A DNA stretch of 29,896 nt, taken from the IMG/VR virus record IMGVR_UViG_3300047546_000918, positions 1-29,896 of that record, one strand, 5' to 3'. How positions within the stretch are numbered: the first letter of the stretch is position 1; each line of letters begins with the position of its first letter. Below are positions 1-7,529 of the stretch, piece after piece. The stretch comes from a virus. The notes beneath the pieces were generated by a model. It did no database searches, was not told the origin of the DNA, and saw nothing but the letters and a program-made list of their open reading frames with translations. The position numbers and the translations under genes were made by a program.

Positions 1-1561
1 CTCCTGTGTTGTTTGTATCGTCACAGACTACACGGAAGTCTGTAATACCACGACGACCTTGTACATCACGCAAGAATGGTTCAACTAAAGCAACAAACTG
101 GGCACGTGTGAACTGATCGTTAAATTCGAACAGAGAGAAACGTGCTGCACGTGCAATTGCTTTTTCAAGTGTGATAAACAAACGACGAACATTGATGCGA
201 TCAAATGCACTTGGCTTGCTCAACAGAGTTTTATCACCAAAGAGAACTGTGCCTTCACCTGGGAAACTTACAACAGGGTTTACACCGATTTGATACAGAT
301 CATCACGGTTTGTTTTTGTTGGATTCCAAGCAAGTTTGATTACATTCTTGATTACACCACGATTCATACCACCTGGTGAGAACCAAGGATCACGTTCATT
401 GTCGGTACGAACACACAGACCAGCAATGTCACCGTTCAGAGGAATCCAACGATATGTATCAGAGTATTTGTCATACTGATATTTGTATCCCGAATCCAAC
501 ACTGCATATGAAGATGATGTCAGAGTGTTACGGAATGCTTTAATATCGGTAACTTCTTGACCAGCATTGTCAACGCAATCTGCTTTCTCTGGTGAAATGA
601 ATGCAACACAGTCCTTGCGTGTTTCTGCAATGTTGCTGATAACGTAAGTAGCAATTGTGCTGTTACCTGTTCCAGTTACGAGCAGAGAAACATCAACTGA
701 TTCTGCATTCTTAAATTGATCCCATGCAGATGTAACGTTTGCTGTGCCGCTTGTGCCAACAGCACCAGCAGACAATGAGTTAGATGAGTTACTTGAGAAA
801 ACTTTAAACGCACTTGTATTTGCAACAGAACCCCAAGCAGTACCAGAACCTAAATTTGTTGGGTGTGACAAAGACCAAACATATTGTGACTTGTTTTGAA
901 TAACGTCTTTGTAGTAGTTTGAGTTGCCGCTATCATCTTTAGCGTCGGATGCTTTGGAAACAAATGCATATTTTTCTAGAACTGTGCCAGCTGTACCTGT
1001 CCACAAACCATCTTCATCAACAACAACAATGTGTACTTCATCGTTAGCACCACCACGGCTAGCGACATATGAAGATGTGTTTGGAGTTGCGCTAAACTGT
1101 GTTCTATATGGCCATACACTCCAAGTGCCAGCATCAGCCATTGAAACAAGAATGCTATTACCTAATGAGCCTGGAAAACGTGCCGCCCAACCACCATTAA
1201 CGCCATATGCACCATCGGCATAACCTTTGTGGTTGTCAACATAATCGTCTTCGTTTTTGATCAGTACGCCTGTACCATTCGCTGTAGAGTTTAGAGCGCC
1301 AGCGCCTTGAGTACGAACGACTTTAAGGTTATTTCCGTATGCTAGAAAGTTCGCAGCAGAGAACCAATATTCATAATTATCGCTATCTGGTTTACCGAAT
1401 GTGTTCACTAGTCGAACTTCATCGGAAATAGTTGTTACAACACCGATTGGTCCCCAATTAAAAGGTCCTACAAAAGCGCCAGTAGAAGTGGCAACTGAAG
1501 GAATAACTGTAGTCAGATCAATCTCTGATACATTCACTCCAGGTGATAATTGAAATGCCAT
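1..1561 (-). CDS. 18: Tail sheath protein gp18 (3' end outside window)
   Basis: This is the T4-like contractile tail sheath subunit, which polymerises around the tail tube and contracts at infection. The frame opens at ATG 1559-1561 with the sequence MAFQLSPGVNVSEIDL and stays open for 520 codons to the window edge, so the stop and C-terminal domain are missing. The opening 'SPGVNVSEIDLT' and later stretches such as 'FSPGGMNRGVIKNV' and 'RRLFITLEKAIARAARF' are typical of myovirus sheath proteins. T4 gp18 is 659 residues, so roughly 140 or more residues probably lie outside. A clear ribosome site (AAAGGAG) precedes the start by about seven bases, and a CTAAATA late promoter lies about 50 bases upstream. 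The gene directly follows large terminase gp17, which is the T4 order. Identity is very likely. Confidence 0.93.
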   Translation of the reverse strand, partial: MAFQLSPGVNVSEIDLTTVIPSVATSTGAFVGPFNWGPIGVVTTISDEVRLVNTFGKPDSDNYEYWFSAANFLAYGNNLKVVRTQGAGALNSTANGTGVLIKNEDDYVDNHKGYADGAYGVNGGWAARFPGSLGNSILVSMADAGTWSVWPYRTQFSATPNTSSYVASRGGANDEVHIVVVDEDGLWTGTAGTVLEKYAFVSKASDAKDDSGNSNYYKDVIQNKSQYVWSLSHPTNLGSGTAWGSVANTSAFKVFSSNSSNSLSAGAVGTSGTANVTSAWDQFKNAESVDVSLLVTGTGNSTIATYVISNIAETRKDCVAFISPEKADCVDNAGQEVTDIKAFRNTLTSSSYAVLDSGYKYQYDKYSDTYRWIPLNGDIAGLCVRTDNERDPWFSPGGMNRGVIKNVIKLAWNPTKTNRDDLYQIGVNPVVSFPGEGTVLFGDKTLLSKPSAFDRINVRRLFITLEKAIARAARFSLFEFNDQFTRAQFVALVEPFLRDVQGRRGITDFRVVCDDTNNTG

Positions 1562-1605
1562 TGGATTTCTCCTTTTATTGTTGGGTCAATATTCTTTTTA
1601 TTGTC

Positions 1606-1612
1606 TATTTAG
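1606..1612 (-). promoter_or_regulatory. T4-type late promoter CTAAATA before tail sheath
   Basis: CTAAATAG reads on the minus strand in the 55-base gap between large terminase and tail sheath. CTAAATA is the known cyanophage counterpart of the T4 late promoter TATAAATA, recognised with the phage late sigma factor. The same octamer CTAAATAG recurs at two other gene gaps in this window and nowhere that I found inside genes on this strand. A dedicated promoter makes sense for the sheath, which is needed in many copies. The assignment is by motif and position only. Confidence 0.7.
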
Positions 1613-1616
1613 TTTT

Positions 1617-3248
1617 TTACAAACTTGATGATAAATAACCCGCCGGCGGCTCCCACATGTCGCCATCTTCCACTTCCATCTCTCTACGCAGACCGTCTTC
1701 AATAAAGCCAAACGGCAGCATACTTTCTTCACCCAGTAGATTCTGTTCTTCTAACATGATTTTTCTAATGTCAATTCTTGTTTCATCTTTGAAAAAAGTC
1801 TGTGCGGTTAGCCAAGCATAAAGAACTAGACCCATCACAATATCGTCGTTGTTACCTTCTTCAGCGGCATAAGTGTCACGTGTTCGAACGAATGTGTTTA
1901 GCTCGGCAATCGTGTCAAAGTCGTTGATAATGAGTTTGTCATTCTCAATCAGCGTCTTGAGGTTAGCACATCCAATTTTCTTGACTGATTTGGTAGTCTT
2001 TACGCCAAAAGCAACCGAACGTTTGAAGCCAGCAGAGATGCTTTGACCCTTGATGTGATGATGCTCTAACTTATAAATGTTCTCATACTCTAGATCATAG
2101 TGTAGAATATCAACCACTTGTTGACCTACATTGTTTGTCTCAATTAACACATACGCTTGATTGTATCTATTTGCCAAAGCATAGATGACTGTAGGTAAAA
2201 ACAATAACGGTAATTTATTATTACGATATCGTGCTACTTGCTTGTATGGTGCTTCTGTGGCATCCAAAACATTGATGGTATGATAATCTAATCCCACACC
2301 CTCAGCACAGTCTACGGTAGCAATGTAGATACGCCCCGGACGTGGGTCTTCATATACAAAGAGATTTCCATCATCTTCAATTCGCATTGGATCGTGAAAT
2401 GCTAGTGAACGCAACTTAGCACCTGAGATGAGTGTAGCTGAAGAGCCAATAAACTCTGTCTCAAATTCTTGACGAAACTGTTCTTCAGAAGTGTTTCGTA
2501 TCGTTTCTTCTTTCCACTTTTCATCTCGACCTGGTACCATCGACCAATGAATCTCAAGTGTCTTATAGAGTGAACGATTTTCAATGGCATCCATCCACAT
2601 CTTATAGAACAGATTCAAACCATTCGGTGTAGAAACAATAATTACTTTAGATGTTTTACCGGATGAGATAACGGGGTAAGTAGAAGTGAAGAAGTCTACC
2701 GCCATGTTATGTGGCACAAAAGCAAATTCGTCAAGAAAGATTAGATTGTATGAACCACCACGAACACCGGCTGCTGATGTTGCATATGCATAAATCTTTG
2801 AGCCGTTCTCCAACTCAATCGAACGTTTGTTCCAGTTGATGATACCTTGTTGGAGCCACATGGGTAGATACTCATAGGCTTTCTGTATCTTGGCAAGGAT
2901 GTCTTGTGCAAGTTGAAGTTTGTTAGCAAGAATACCAATTACAAACTCTTCATTGAACAGTGCAGACCATAGCATGTACCCAACAGTCGTGGTTGTTTTA
3001 CCAACCTGTCGTGGCATTTTTGCGATAACAAAACGATTGCTGTGAAACTGAGTAACCATTTCTTCTTGAAATGGCCACATATCAAAAGGCACAAGACCTT
3101 TATCTACATTGACGATTTTAACATAGGTACGAATAAAATATGCTGGATCTTCAGTACACTTTACAATTTCTTTGAGTTGCTCTTCAGTGTAGGATATTTC
3201 AACGCCGACCCGCTTGAGTCTCGAATTACCAAGATATCCATCATCCAT
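1617..3248 (-). CDS. 17: Terminase large subunit gp17 (packaging ATPase/nuclease)
   Basis: This is the DNA-packaging motor: it cuts concatemeric DNA and pumps it into the prohead. The protein has 543 residues, and T4 gp17 has 610. The ATPase domain shows Walker A PRQVGKTT (about 79-86, Lys84), Walker B LIFLDEF (169-175, Asp173, Glu174) and the coupling motif STPN (206-209). The C-terminal RNase H-like nuclease shows its acidic residues at Asp313 (ATVDCAEG), Glu370 (VLIETNN) and Asp469 (NNDDIVMG). The ATG at 3246-3248 starts three bases after the Dps-like gene stops. No strong ribosome site is visible, so translation may be coupled. The order gp16, an inserted gene, gp17, gp18 is T4-like apart from the insertion. 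Identity is near certain. Confidence 0.97.
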   Translation of the reverse strand: MDDGYLGNSRLKRVGVEISYTEEQLKEIVKCTEDPAYFIRTYVKIVNVDKGLVPFDMWPFQEEMVTQFHSNRFVIAKMPRQVGKTTTTVGYMLWSALFNEEFVIGILANKLQLAQDILAKIQKAYEYLPMWLQQGIINWNKRSIELENGSKIYAYATSAAGVRGGSYNLIFLDEFAFVPHNMAVDFFTSTYPVISSGKTSKVIIVSTPNGLNLFYKMWMDAIENRSLYKTLEIHWSMVPGRDEKWKEETIRNTSEEQFRQEFETEFIGSSATLISGAKLRSLAFHDPMRIEDDGNLFVYEDPRPGRIYIATVDCAEGVGLDYHTINVLDATEAPYKQVARYRNNKLPLLFLPTVIYALANRYNQAYVLIETNNVGQQVVDILHYDLEYENIYKLEHHHIKGQSISAGFKRSVAFGVKTTKSVKKIGCANLKTLIENDKLIINDFDTIAELNTFVRTRDTYAAEEGNNDDIVMGLVLYAWLTAQTFFKDETRIDIRKIMLEEQNLLGEESMLPFGFIEDGLRREMEVEDGDMWEPPAGYLSSSL

Positions 3249-3251
3249 AAT

Positions 3252-3686
3252 TTAACGTGTGAAACTCTTCAGCATCCAACCATGTTTTTGATGAGCATCT
3301 AAAATGTCTTGTAGAAAGTTACCTACCGCAGGTTCGTCTGCCGCATCTGCAAGTGCAATACCAGTACGCAACTCCATAATGTATTTGTCGTTGTCTTGAG
3401 CAAGTTCTGACATCATTACGATTGGTGCAGGTATTGCTATGTTGAACGTAATCTTTGACAATTCACTCATTCTTGCAAGAGTTGTTGGCGCATAAGAGTT
3501 CAATGCACGAATGTGTTCTGCGATTAAATCGGTCTGGTCGAACACAGATTCATAAAAGTCTCCTAAGAAACCATGATATTGTGCAAAGTCGGGACCCTCT
3601 ACATTCCAATGAAAAGTATGTGCTTTAAAGTACAAAGCAAAGTTTGTACCTAAGATGACTTTCATTTGTTCGATTAGTTGTTCCAT
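3252..3686 (-). CDS. Dps/ferritin-like protein inside the terminase operon
   Basis: This 144-residue protein looks like a Dps (DNA starvation protection) ferritin-like protein. Dps forms dodecamers that oxidise and store iron and can shield DNA from Fenton damage. The signature HTFHWNVEGPDF (23-34), then a second His and DLIAEHIRAL (53-62), and a C-terminal HQKHGWMLKS ending are all typical. Mapped on E. coli Dps, His26, His38, Asp53 and Glu57 match His51, His63, Asp78 and Glu82. The position of Asp67 is Gly42, with Asp43 next to it. The lysine-rich N-terminal tail of E. coli Dps is absent. The gene lies four bases after gp16 and three before gp17, where T4 has nothing between these genes. 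Its role in the phage is unknown; protecting DNA or binding iron during infection are guesses. Confidence 0.88.
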   Translation of the reverse strand: MEQLIEQMKVILGTNFALYFKAHTFHWNVEGPDFAQYHGFLGDFYESVFDQTDLIAEHIRALNSYAPTTLARMSELSKITFNIAIPAPIVMMSELAQDNDKYIMELRTGIALADAADEPAVGNFLQDILDAHQKHGWMLKSFTR

Positions 3687-3690
3687 AATT

Positions 3691-4092
3691 TTATTTATTT
3701 CCTTTAATCATTTTAAGTAACTCGTTTGTACTTCCAACAAATACTGCTTTATCTATACTGACACTTTTACTAGATTCTGATTGAGGTGCAAGTTCTTTTT
3801 TACGCTTCTGAAGTTCTAATAAATCTTTATTCATCTCAGCCAGATTTTTCATCATTGTGGCTAAGACTTCATATGCTCTTGGTGATTCTGACTGATTCGC
3901 TACGGATGCCAGTTCAGACAATGCTCGGTTACCATTATCAATTAATGAACGCATATTGGTACGAGCAAATTCAGCATCAGAATCAATTTGATTAGTAGAA
4001 TCCTCCACAATAACAGGCAATGTTTCTATTGTTTTTTCTTCAATAGGCTCAACATCAAAAATCTCTGACAAGTTTTTGTTTAGTTTTTTCAT
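3691..4092 (-). CDS. 16: Terminase small subunit gp16
   Basis: This is the likely small terminase, which recognises phage DNA and regulates the gp17 motor. From the ATG at 4090-4092 it is 133 residues, a little shorter than T4 gp16 (164). The N-terminus (MKKLNKNLSEIFDVEP) resembles other T4-like gp16 proteins. The middle (SDAEFARTNMRSLIDNG, then a helix-rich stretch ending in LLELQKRKKE) fits the central oligomerisation helices, and the C-terminus ends in NELLKMIKG. I chose this start because it overlaps the gp15 stop in an ATGA junction. An in-frame ATG five codons upstream (4105-4107) is the alternative. The call rests on position between gp15 and gp17 as well as sequence character. Confidence 0.85.
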   Translation of the reverse strand: MKKLNKNLSEIFDVEPIEEKTIETLPVIVEDSTNQIDSDAEFARTNMRSLIDNGNRALSELASVANQSESPRAYEVLATMMKNLAEMNKDLLELQKRKKELAPQSESSKSVSIDKAVFVGSTNELLKMIKGNK

Positions 4093-5087
4093 AATGTATC
4101 TGGCCATTCTTTAATTGTTTCGGTAAATCCAAAATCAGCGGGTGGTGCAGCAGTTGTCGGTGTGGGTTCAGTGATTACCGCAGCGGCATTGATTGATGTT
4201 ACATCAAGTGTGGCCACATTGTATTTTGCACCTGAGTAATCACCAATTAATGTATATCCTGGTTTAATGTACTCATTGCCACCTGTGATAACAAGTGTAC
4301 CAAGTGAAGTATTACTGAAGTATTCCACTGTACCAAAGAATCCATTAGCAGTGTCACGAATTGTTTCACCAGTGGTATATACATTATTACCATTGGCATA
4401 ATCAACATAGACTTTTTGTATCAACTTAGATGTAAGGTCGATATTGACATTTGTATTTGCCTGATTAATAATCTTGCCAGATTTGACTGGTGGCCAGATG
4501 AAACTTTTAGCAGTAAACGTCAAATCCCATACAATAATTCTTGTTGTGCCGTCAGACATACCACCTTCATATTCAACTGTAGATGCAACAGAGTTGAGTA
4601 TGATTGGTACAGTATATTTTTGATTCATTGCAGGTATAAAATCTACCACAACACTAAAGTCTGGCGTAAAAAACGGCAAAATTTGTTCTAGTATTTGTGT
4701 GCCGTCTTCTGTATTACGAACATATATTGATAAACTAAATTCAAAATTGTAAGGCACAGGAAGATATTGTGTCGCTACACCAGTATTTGTTGCTGCTGCA
4801 AAGTTCTGTAATGTAGAAATCTGTTTACGGCTGGAATCATATTCAAGACTGTCAAGATTAAATGACATTCTTGGTATCACAGAATTGACTGACTTAATAA
4901 GATTCGGATCAGAAGTAATCTGTGTCAAATATCTTTCTTTGGGTCCATACGACAACGGCACTTTAAGTTTTTCTTTTGGTGAACCTGATTGTGTATAACG
5001 AACAATCTCAAGATCATTAAACATTGTGCCAAACACAACAACCATTTTACGAATGGTGCGATGATAAAATTGTGCATTACCTAACAT
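4089..5087 (-). CDS. 15: Tail completion / sheath stabilisation protein gp15
   Basis: This matches T4-like gp15, which caps the tail at the head-proximal end, stabilises the extended sheath and makes the join to the neck. It has 332 residues against 272 in T4. The N-terminus (MLGNAQFYHRTIRKMVVVFG, then MFNDLEIVRY) and the middle LPVPYNFEFSLSIYVRNTEDG are typical, as is LTFTAKSFIWPP. After about residue 215 there is an extra beta-rich tail with a GETIRDTANGFFGTVEYF-type segment that T4 lacks; similar extensions are common in cyanophage-type relatives. The start ATG overlaps the gp14 stop by one base. It is preceded by the ribosome site TTTGGAG, which lies inside the last gp14 codons. Its stop overlaps gp16. 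Confidence 0.92.
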   Translation of the reverse strand: MLGNAQFYHRTIRKMVVVFGTMFNDLEIVRYTQSGSPKEKLKVPLSYGPKERYLTQITSDPNLIKSVNSVIPRMSFNLDSLEYDSSRKQISTLQNFAAATNTGVATQYLPVPYNFEFSLSIYVRNTEDGTQILEQILPFFTPDFSVVVDFIPAMNQKYTVPIILNSVASTVEYEGGMSDGTTRIIVWDLTFTAKSFIWPPVKSGKIINQANTNVNIDLTSKLIQKVYVDYANGNNVYTTGETIRDTANGFFGTVEYFSNTSLGTLVITGGNEYIKPGYTLIGDYSGAKYNVATLDVTSINAAAVITEPTPTTAAPPADFGFTETIKEWPDTL

Positions 5088-5998
5088 TACGGTTCTCCAA
5101 ACGGATTAACTTCCGTAAAGTCAATGATACCATCACTTGCTGCTTCAATACGTGCATTGTCAATGATGTCTTCAAATGCTGTGTTTTGAACTGGTGCATC
5201 CGATGCAAGTGTAACTGTCCACTGTGCAGAACTTGTATTACCTTTTACATTGGCTGACGCTGTAAAGTCACCTTGCATACGATAAACATCAATATATGAA
5301 TTTGGTTGAAAATCATAAACTAACGCTTGTGCTGTTGCTGAAGAAACATTTGAACCTTGATACACAATCTCATCATTTACAAATTTACCTGAACCTGAAC
5401 CTAAAGAAATACGTAGTCTTGGGTAGTAATTACGAATACTATTATCAATTTCTGCGATACCTGTTTCAATAATTTCATTGGAAAAGTAAAACTGTTTCAT
5501 TCTTAAAGCATAGACATATACATTACCACCACGACCACGGCCTAATGTATAAAACATTGCTTGATCGTTTTCAGATTCCACACTAGTAATTTCAAAAAAA
5601 CTTGTGGTCATTGGCACATAAACTAAATCACCTTCACGTGGTCTTGTGTAGCCATTAACTGTATATCTAAATCTTAGTCGTGATATAAGCATGGTGACTT
5701 CATCACGAATTTCTAAGCCAAATTTAGATATAAAATCTTGTTCGCCATCAAACCCCGAAACATTTTCAAGGTACATCTCAATGGCATGTGCGGTCAAATA
5801 TTGTTTGAGTGGATCTTCACCAAAAAGGTAATCTACCTGGTCACGTGTTGTGCGTGGCAAATAATAGACATCTAGCCCATAAATTTTAAGTGCTTCAATT
5901 ACCAAGTCTTCAACCAGCAGTTGCTCAGGAGTAATCGGAGCATCTGCAAGTCTGCTTGGAAAATTATTAAAATAGAAGTTTGTGGCGATTTTAGTTAC
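5087..5998 (-). CDS. 14: Neck protein gp14, start codon apparently lost
   Basis: This is the T4-like gp14 neck protein, part of the head-completion ring that joins head and tail. The longest frame from a conventional start begins at TTG 5903-5905 (272 residues, VIEALKIYGLDVYYLPR). The same frame stays open upstream to a TAG at 5999-6001 and encodes NFYFNNF and then PEQLLVEDLVIEALKIYG, which looks like the conserved gp14 N-terminus. That stretch has no ATG, GTG or early TTG. The codons just after the TAG are GTA ACT AAA ATC GCC ACA AAC. The real start was probably ATG GCT ACT AAA, now used by the GIY-YIG gene at 6575. About 303 residues would result if the whole open frame is translated. How translation begins here is unclear, and a two-base sequence error is possible. 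Confidence 0.85.
   Translation of the reverse strand, partial: VTKIATNFYFNNFPSRLADAPITPEQLLVEDLVIEALKIYGLDVYYLPRTTRDQVDYLFGEDPLKQYLTAHAIEMYLENVSGFDGEQDFISKFGLEIRDEVTMLISRLRFRYTVNGYTRPREGDLVYVPMTTSFFEITSVESENDQAMFYTLGRGRGGNVYVYALRMKQFYFSNEIIETGIAEIDNSIRNYYPRLRISLGSGSGKFVNDEIVYQGSNVSSATAQALVYDFQPNSYIDVYRMQGDFTASANVKGNTSSAQWTVTLASDAPVQNTAFEDIIDNARIEAASDGIIDFTEVNPFGEP
5989..5995 (-). repeat. Downstream copy of insertion-flanking direct repeat
   Basis: ACTAAAA at 5989-5995 (minus strand) matches the copy at 6563-6569. The match extends imperfectly upstream: GATAGGTAACTAAAA (6003-5989) against GATAATGGCTACTAAAA (6579-6563), a two-base gap plus two mismatches. The pair brackets the GIY-YIG gene. 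Confidence 0.6.
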
Positions 5999-6575
5999 CT
6001 ATCGCCTTTCTTGAAGCCCACCATTCTTTAATTCTTTTAGATTGTTGTGCTTTATAAGCCGGATCATTTTTGCGTTTTTTCGCTGATTTTTTTCCAGCGT
6101 ACTGTGCTTGTGCGATCTTTTTAGGATTATTAAATCTAACTAAACTCATTTTTTGTTTGGTTTCATCACTGTGTTTTTTACCCAACATAGGTTCCACATT
6201 TCTATTATTTCTGGCAATTTTTAGTTTCTTTTTTGTCTCTTCACTATGATTTTTATCAGTCATACCACCTTGACCACCATGAGTCATATTATAACCACAA
6301 CCATTTTCAAAATAAGAATTGTTTTCTTTTATAAAAAATGTTTCCATTTCTTCCAAAAGATATTTTTTATCTTGTGATTCAAAAATGACTTCCCAAGAAA
6401 AAACATCATTACCATATTTTTGAATGGCTTTATGTAATAAATAATGACTTCCTTTTTTTGAGCAACTTTTATGTTCAATAATTCTTTTCTCTAAAGATTT
6501 ATGTGTGTAACCAATGTAAACTTTTCCATTTACATTATTAGTGCATTTATAAATCTTATATGTTTTAGTAGCCAT
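5991..6575 (-). CDS. GIY-YIG homing endonuclease with NUMOD3 motifs
   Basis: This 194-residue protein is a GIY-YIG family homing endonuclease, a selfish gene that spreads by cutting alleles lacking it. It shows KIY (7-9), YIG (20-22), Arg31, the LLEEMETF helix carrying the likely catalytic Glu (75-78) and Asn96 in GYNMTHGG. Two NUMOD3-type DNA-binding repeats follow: NHSEETKKKL and KHSDETKQKM (about 109-143). The tail is lysine-rich. The gene starts in a TAATG overlap with the gp13 stop and runs into gp14, so it lies exactly between two conserved neck genes. Its DNA is visibly richer in A and T than its neighbours, as expected for a recent arrival. Its first four codons (ATG GCT ACT AAA) appear to be the original gp14 start. 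Confidence 0.93.
   Translation of the reverse strand: MATKTYKIYKCTNNVNGKVYIGYTHKSLEKRIIEHKSCSKKGSHYLLHKAIQKYGNDVFSWEVIFESQDKKYLLEEMETFFIKENNSYFENGCGYNMTHGGQGGMTDKNHSEETKKKLKIARNNRNVEPMLGKKHSDETKQKMSLVRFNNPKKIAQAQYAGKKSAKKRKNDPAYKAQQSKRIKEWWASRKAIGN
6563..6569 (-). repeat. Upstream copy of insertion-flanking direct repeat
   Basis: ACTAAAA lies within codons 3-5 of the endonuclease gene. Joining this copy directly to the one at 5989-5995 (removing 574 bases) restores ATG GCT ACT AAA ATC GCC ACA AAC in the gp14 frame. This suggests the repeat marks the insertion boundaries. Confidence 0.6.
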
Positions 6576-7525
6576 TATCCAGTAAAGATTTCTGATGGTA
6601 GAGAACCCATCATGTAGATTTGTTCTTCCATCTCTTTAATTTCTTCTGTTGCTTCATCATAAATCTTTTGACCATTGAGTGTTACACCACCTGGCATTTG
6701 AATACCTTCAAACTTTTTAAGGTTATTGCCCCACTGTTGTTTGATTTTTGCTGTGGCTAATTGTTTCAGAAAACGGTCGTTCCATACATCAGTGGTACCT
6801 TCAATTTGAATTGCTGAATTGTTATGTGTCAGCGTTGGTGGTCCTACTAATGTTAAACTTGTAGGAGATTCAATATTACCAACTTGTTTTGATTCTGTGC
6901 CAATAGTAATGAAGTCAAACGGTACAATTTCTTGATCAAATTTTGTGCCATATCCAGTAATGGTATTTGAAGATGGTGAACCTGTAACTGTACCTGTCAA
7001 TACAACTGTCTCTGGTCGAATTGTACGATAACACTCAACGACAACCCAATCACCAGGTTGCACATCTCTTGTCCAATCAATGTCAAGAAACACTTTATTT
7101 TGATGACGATTGAATCTAAACTGTGGTGTACCAGAAAATAGCAAATTCAATGTACGTAGATGCTGCATTGTGATTTCATAGGACACATATGATACCGAAG
7201 TAAAGTCATATAAATCGTGCAGACGTAACTGATAACGCAAATCAAACATGTTGATTGACGCATTAGATTGATCAAATGGAAAAATACCAGTGACAAATTG
7301 CACAGCATCAGGACAGTAAATCCACTTACGATTAATATCTTCTTGTGTAATTTGATGTTTCATGAACAGTTTTTCTGTTCCATCAAAATGATAATCACGC
7401 CAAAAATTTAATGCATCATCAATACGATCATCTACTTGATCATCATCAACGTTAATTTCAATAACTGGCCAACCAAGTCGGCGTAAGCAATAATCTTTAA
7501 ATTGTTGTCTAGTTGAAATAGTCAT
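6575..7525 (-). CDS. 13: Neck protein gp13 (head completion)
   Basis: This is the T4-like gp13 neck protein, which with gp14 seals the filled head and provides the tail docking site. It has 316 residues (T4: 309). The N-terminus (MTISTRQQFKDYCLRRLG, then WPVIEINVDDDQVDDRIDDAL) and the C-terminal FLKQLATAKIKQQWGNNLKK and MPGGVTLNGQKIYDEA stretches are classic for the family. A central beta-rich segment (about residues 175-245, GTVTGSPSSNTITGYGTKFD) looks like a small inserted domain of the kind also seen in other structural proteins here. The stop TAA overlaps the ATG of the endonuclease gene by one base. No clear ribosome site precedes the ATG at 7523-7525. Confidence 0.95.
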   Translation of the reverse strand: MTISTRQQFKDYCLRRLGWPVIEINVDDDQVDDRIDDALNFWRDYHFDGTEKLFMKHQITQEDINRKWIYCPDAVQFVTGIFPFDQSNASINMFDLRYQLRLHDLYDFTSVSYVSYEITMQHLRTLNLLFSGTPQFRFNRHQNKVFLDIDWTRDVQPGDWVVVECYRTIRPETVVLTGTVTGSPSSNTITGYGTKFDQEIVPFDFITIGTESKQVGNIESPTSLTLVGPPTLTHNNSAIQIEGTTDVWNDRFLKQLATAKIKQQWGNNLKKFEGIQMPGGVTLNGQKIYDEATEEIKEMEEQIYMMGSLPSEIFTG

Positions 7526-7529
7526 GATG

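Noticed and set aside
924-1223. Plus-strand open frame of 99 codons opposite the tail sheath gene
   Set aside because: It lies wholly antisense to the conserved sheath coding sequence, has no ribosome site and resembles no family. It is a shadow of the real gene.
5990-6563. Group I or group II intron carrying the GIY-YIG gene
   Set aside because: The open frame fills nearly the whole 574-base insertion, leaving no room for a ribozyme core unless it overlaps the coding region. No typical intron ends are visible. A free-standing homing gene fits better, although the lost gp14 start keeps splicing from being excluded entirely.
5990-6575. In-frame fusion of the endonuclease to gp14 by readthrough
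   Set aside because: The two frames differ by one base (574 is not a multiple of three), and both a TAA and a TAG lie at the junction. A frameshift would be required and no slippery site is evident.
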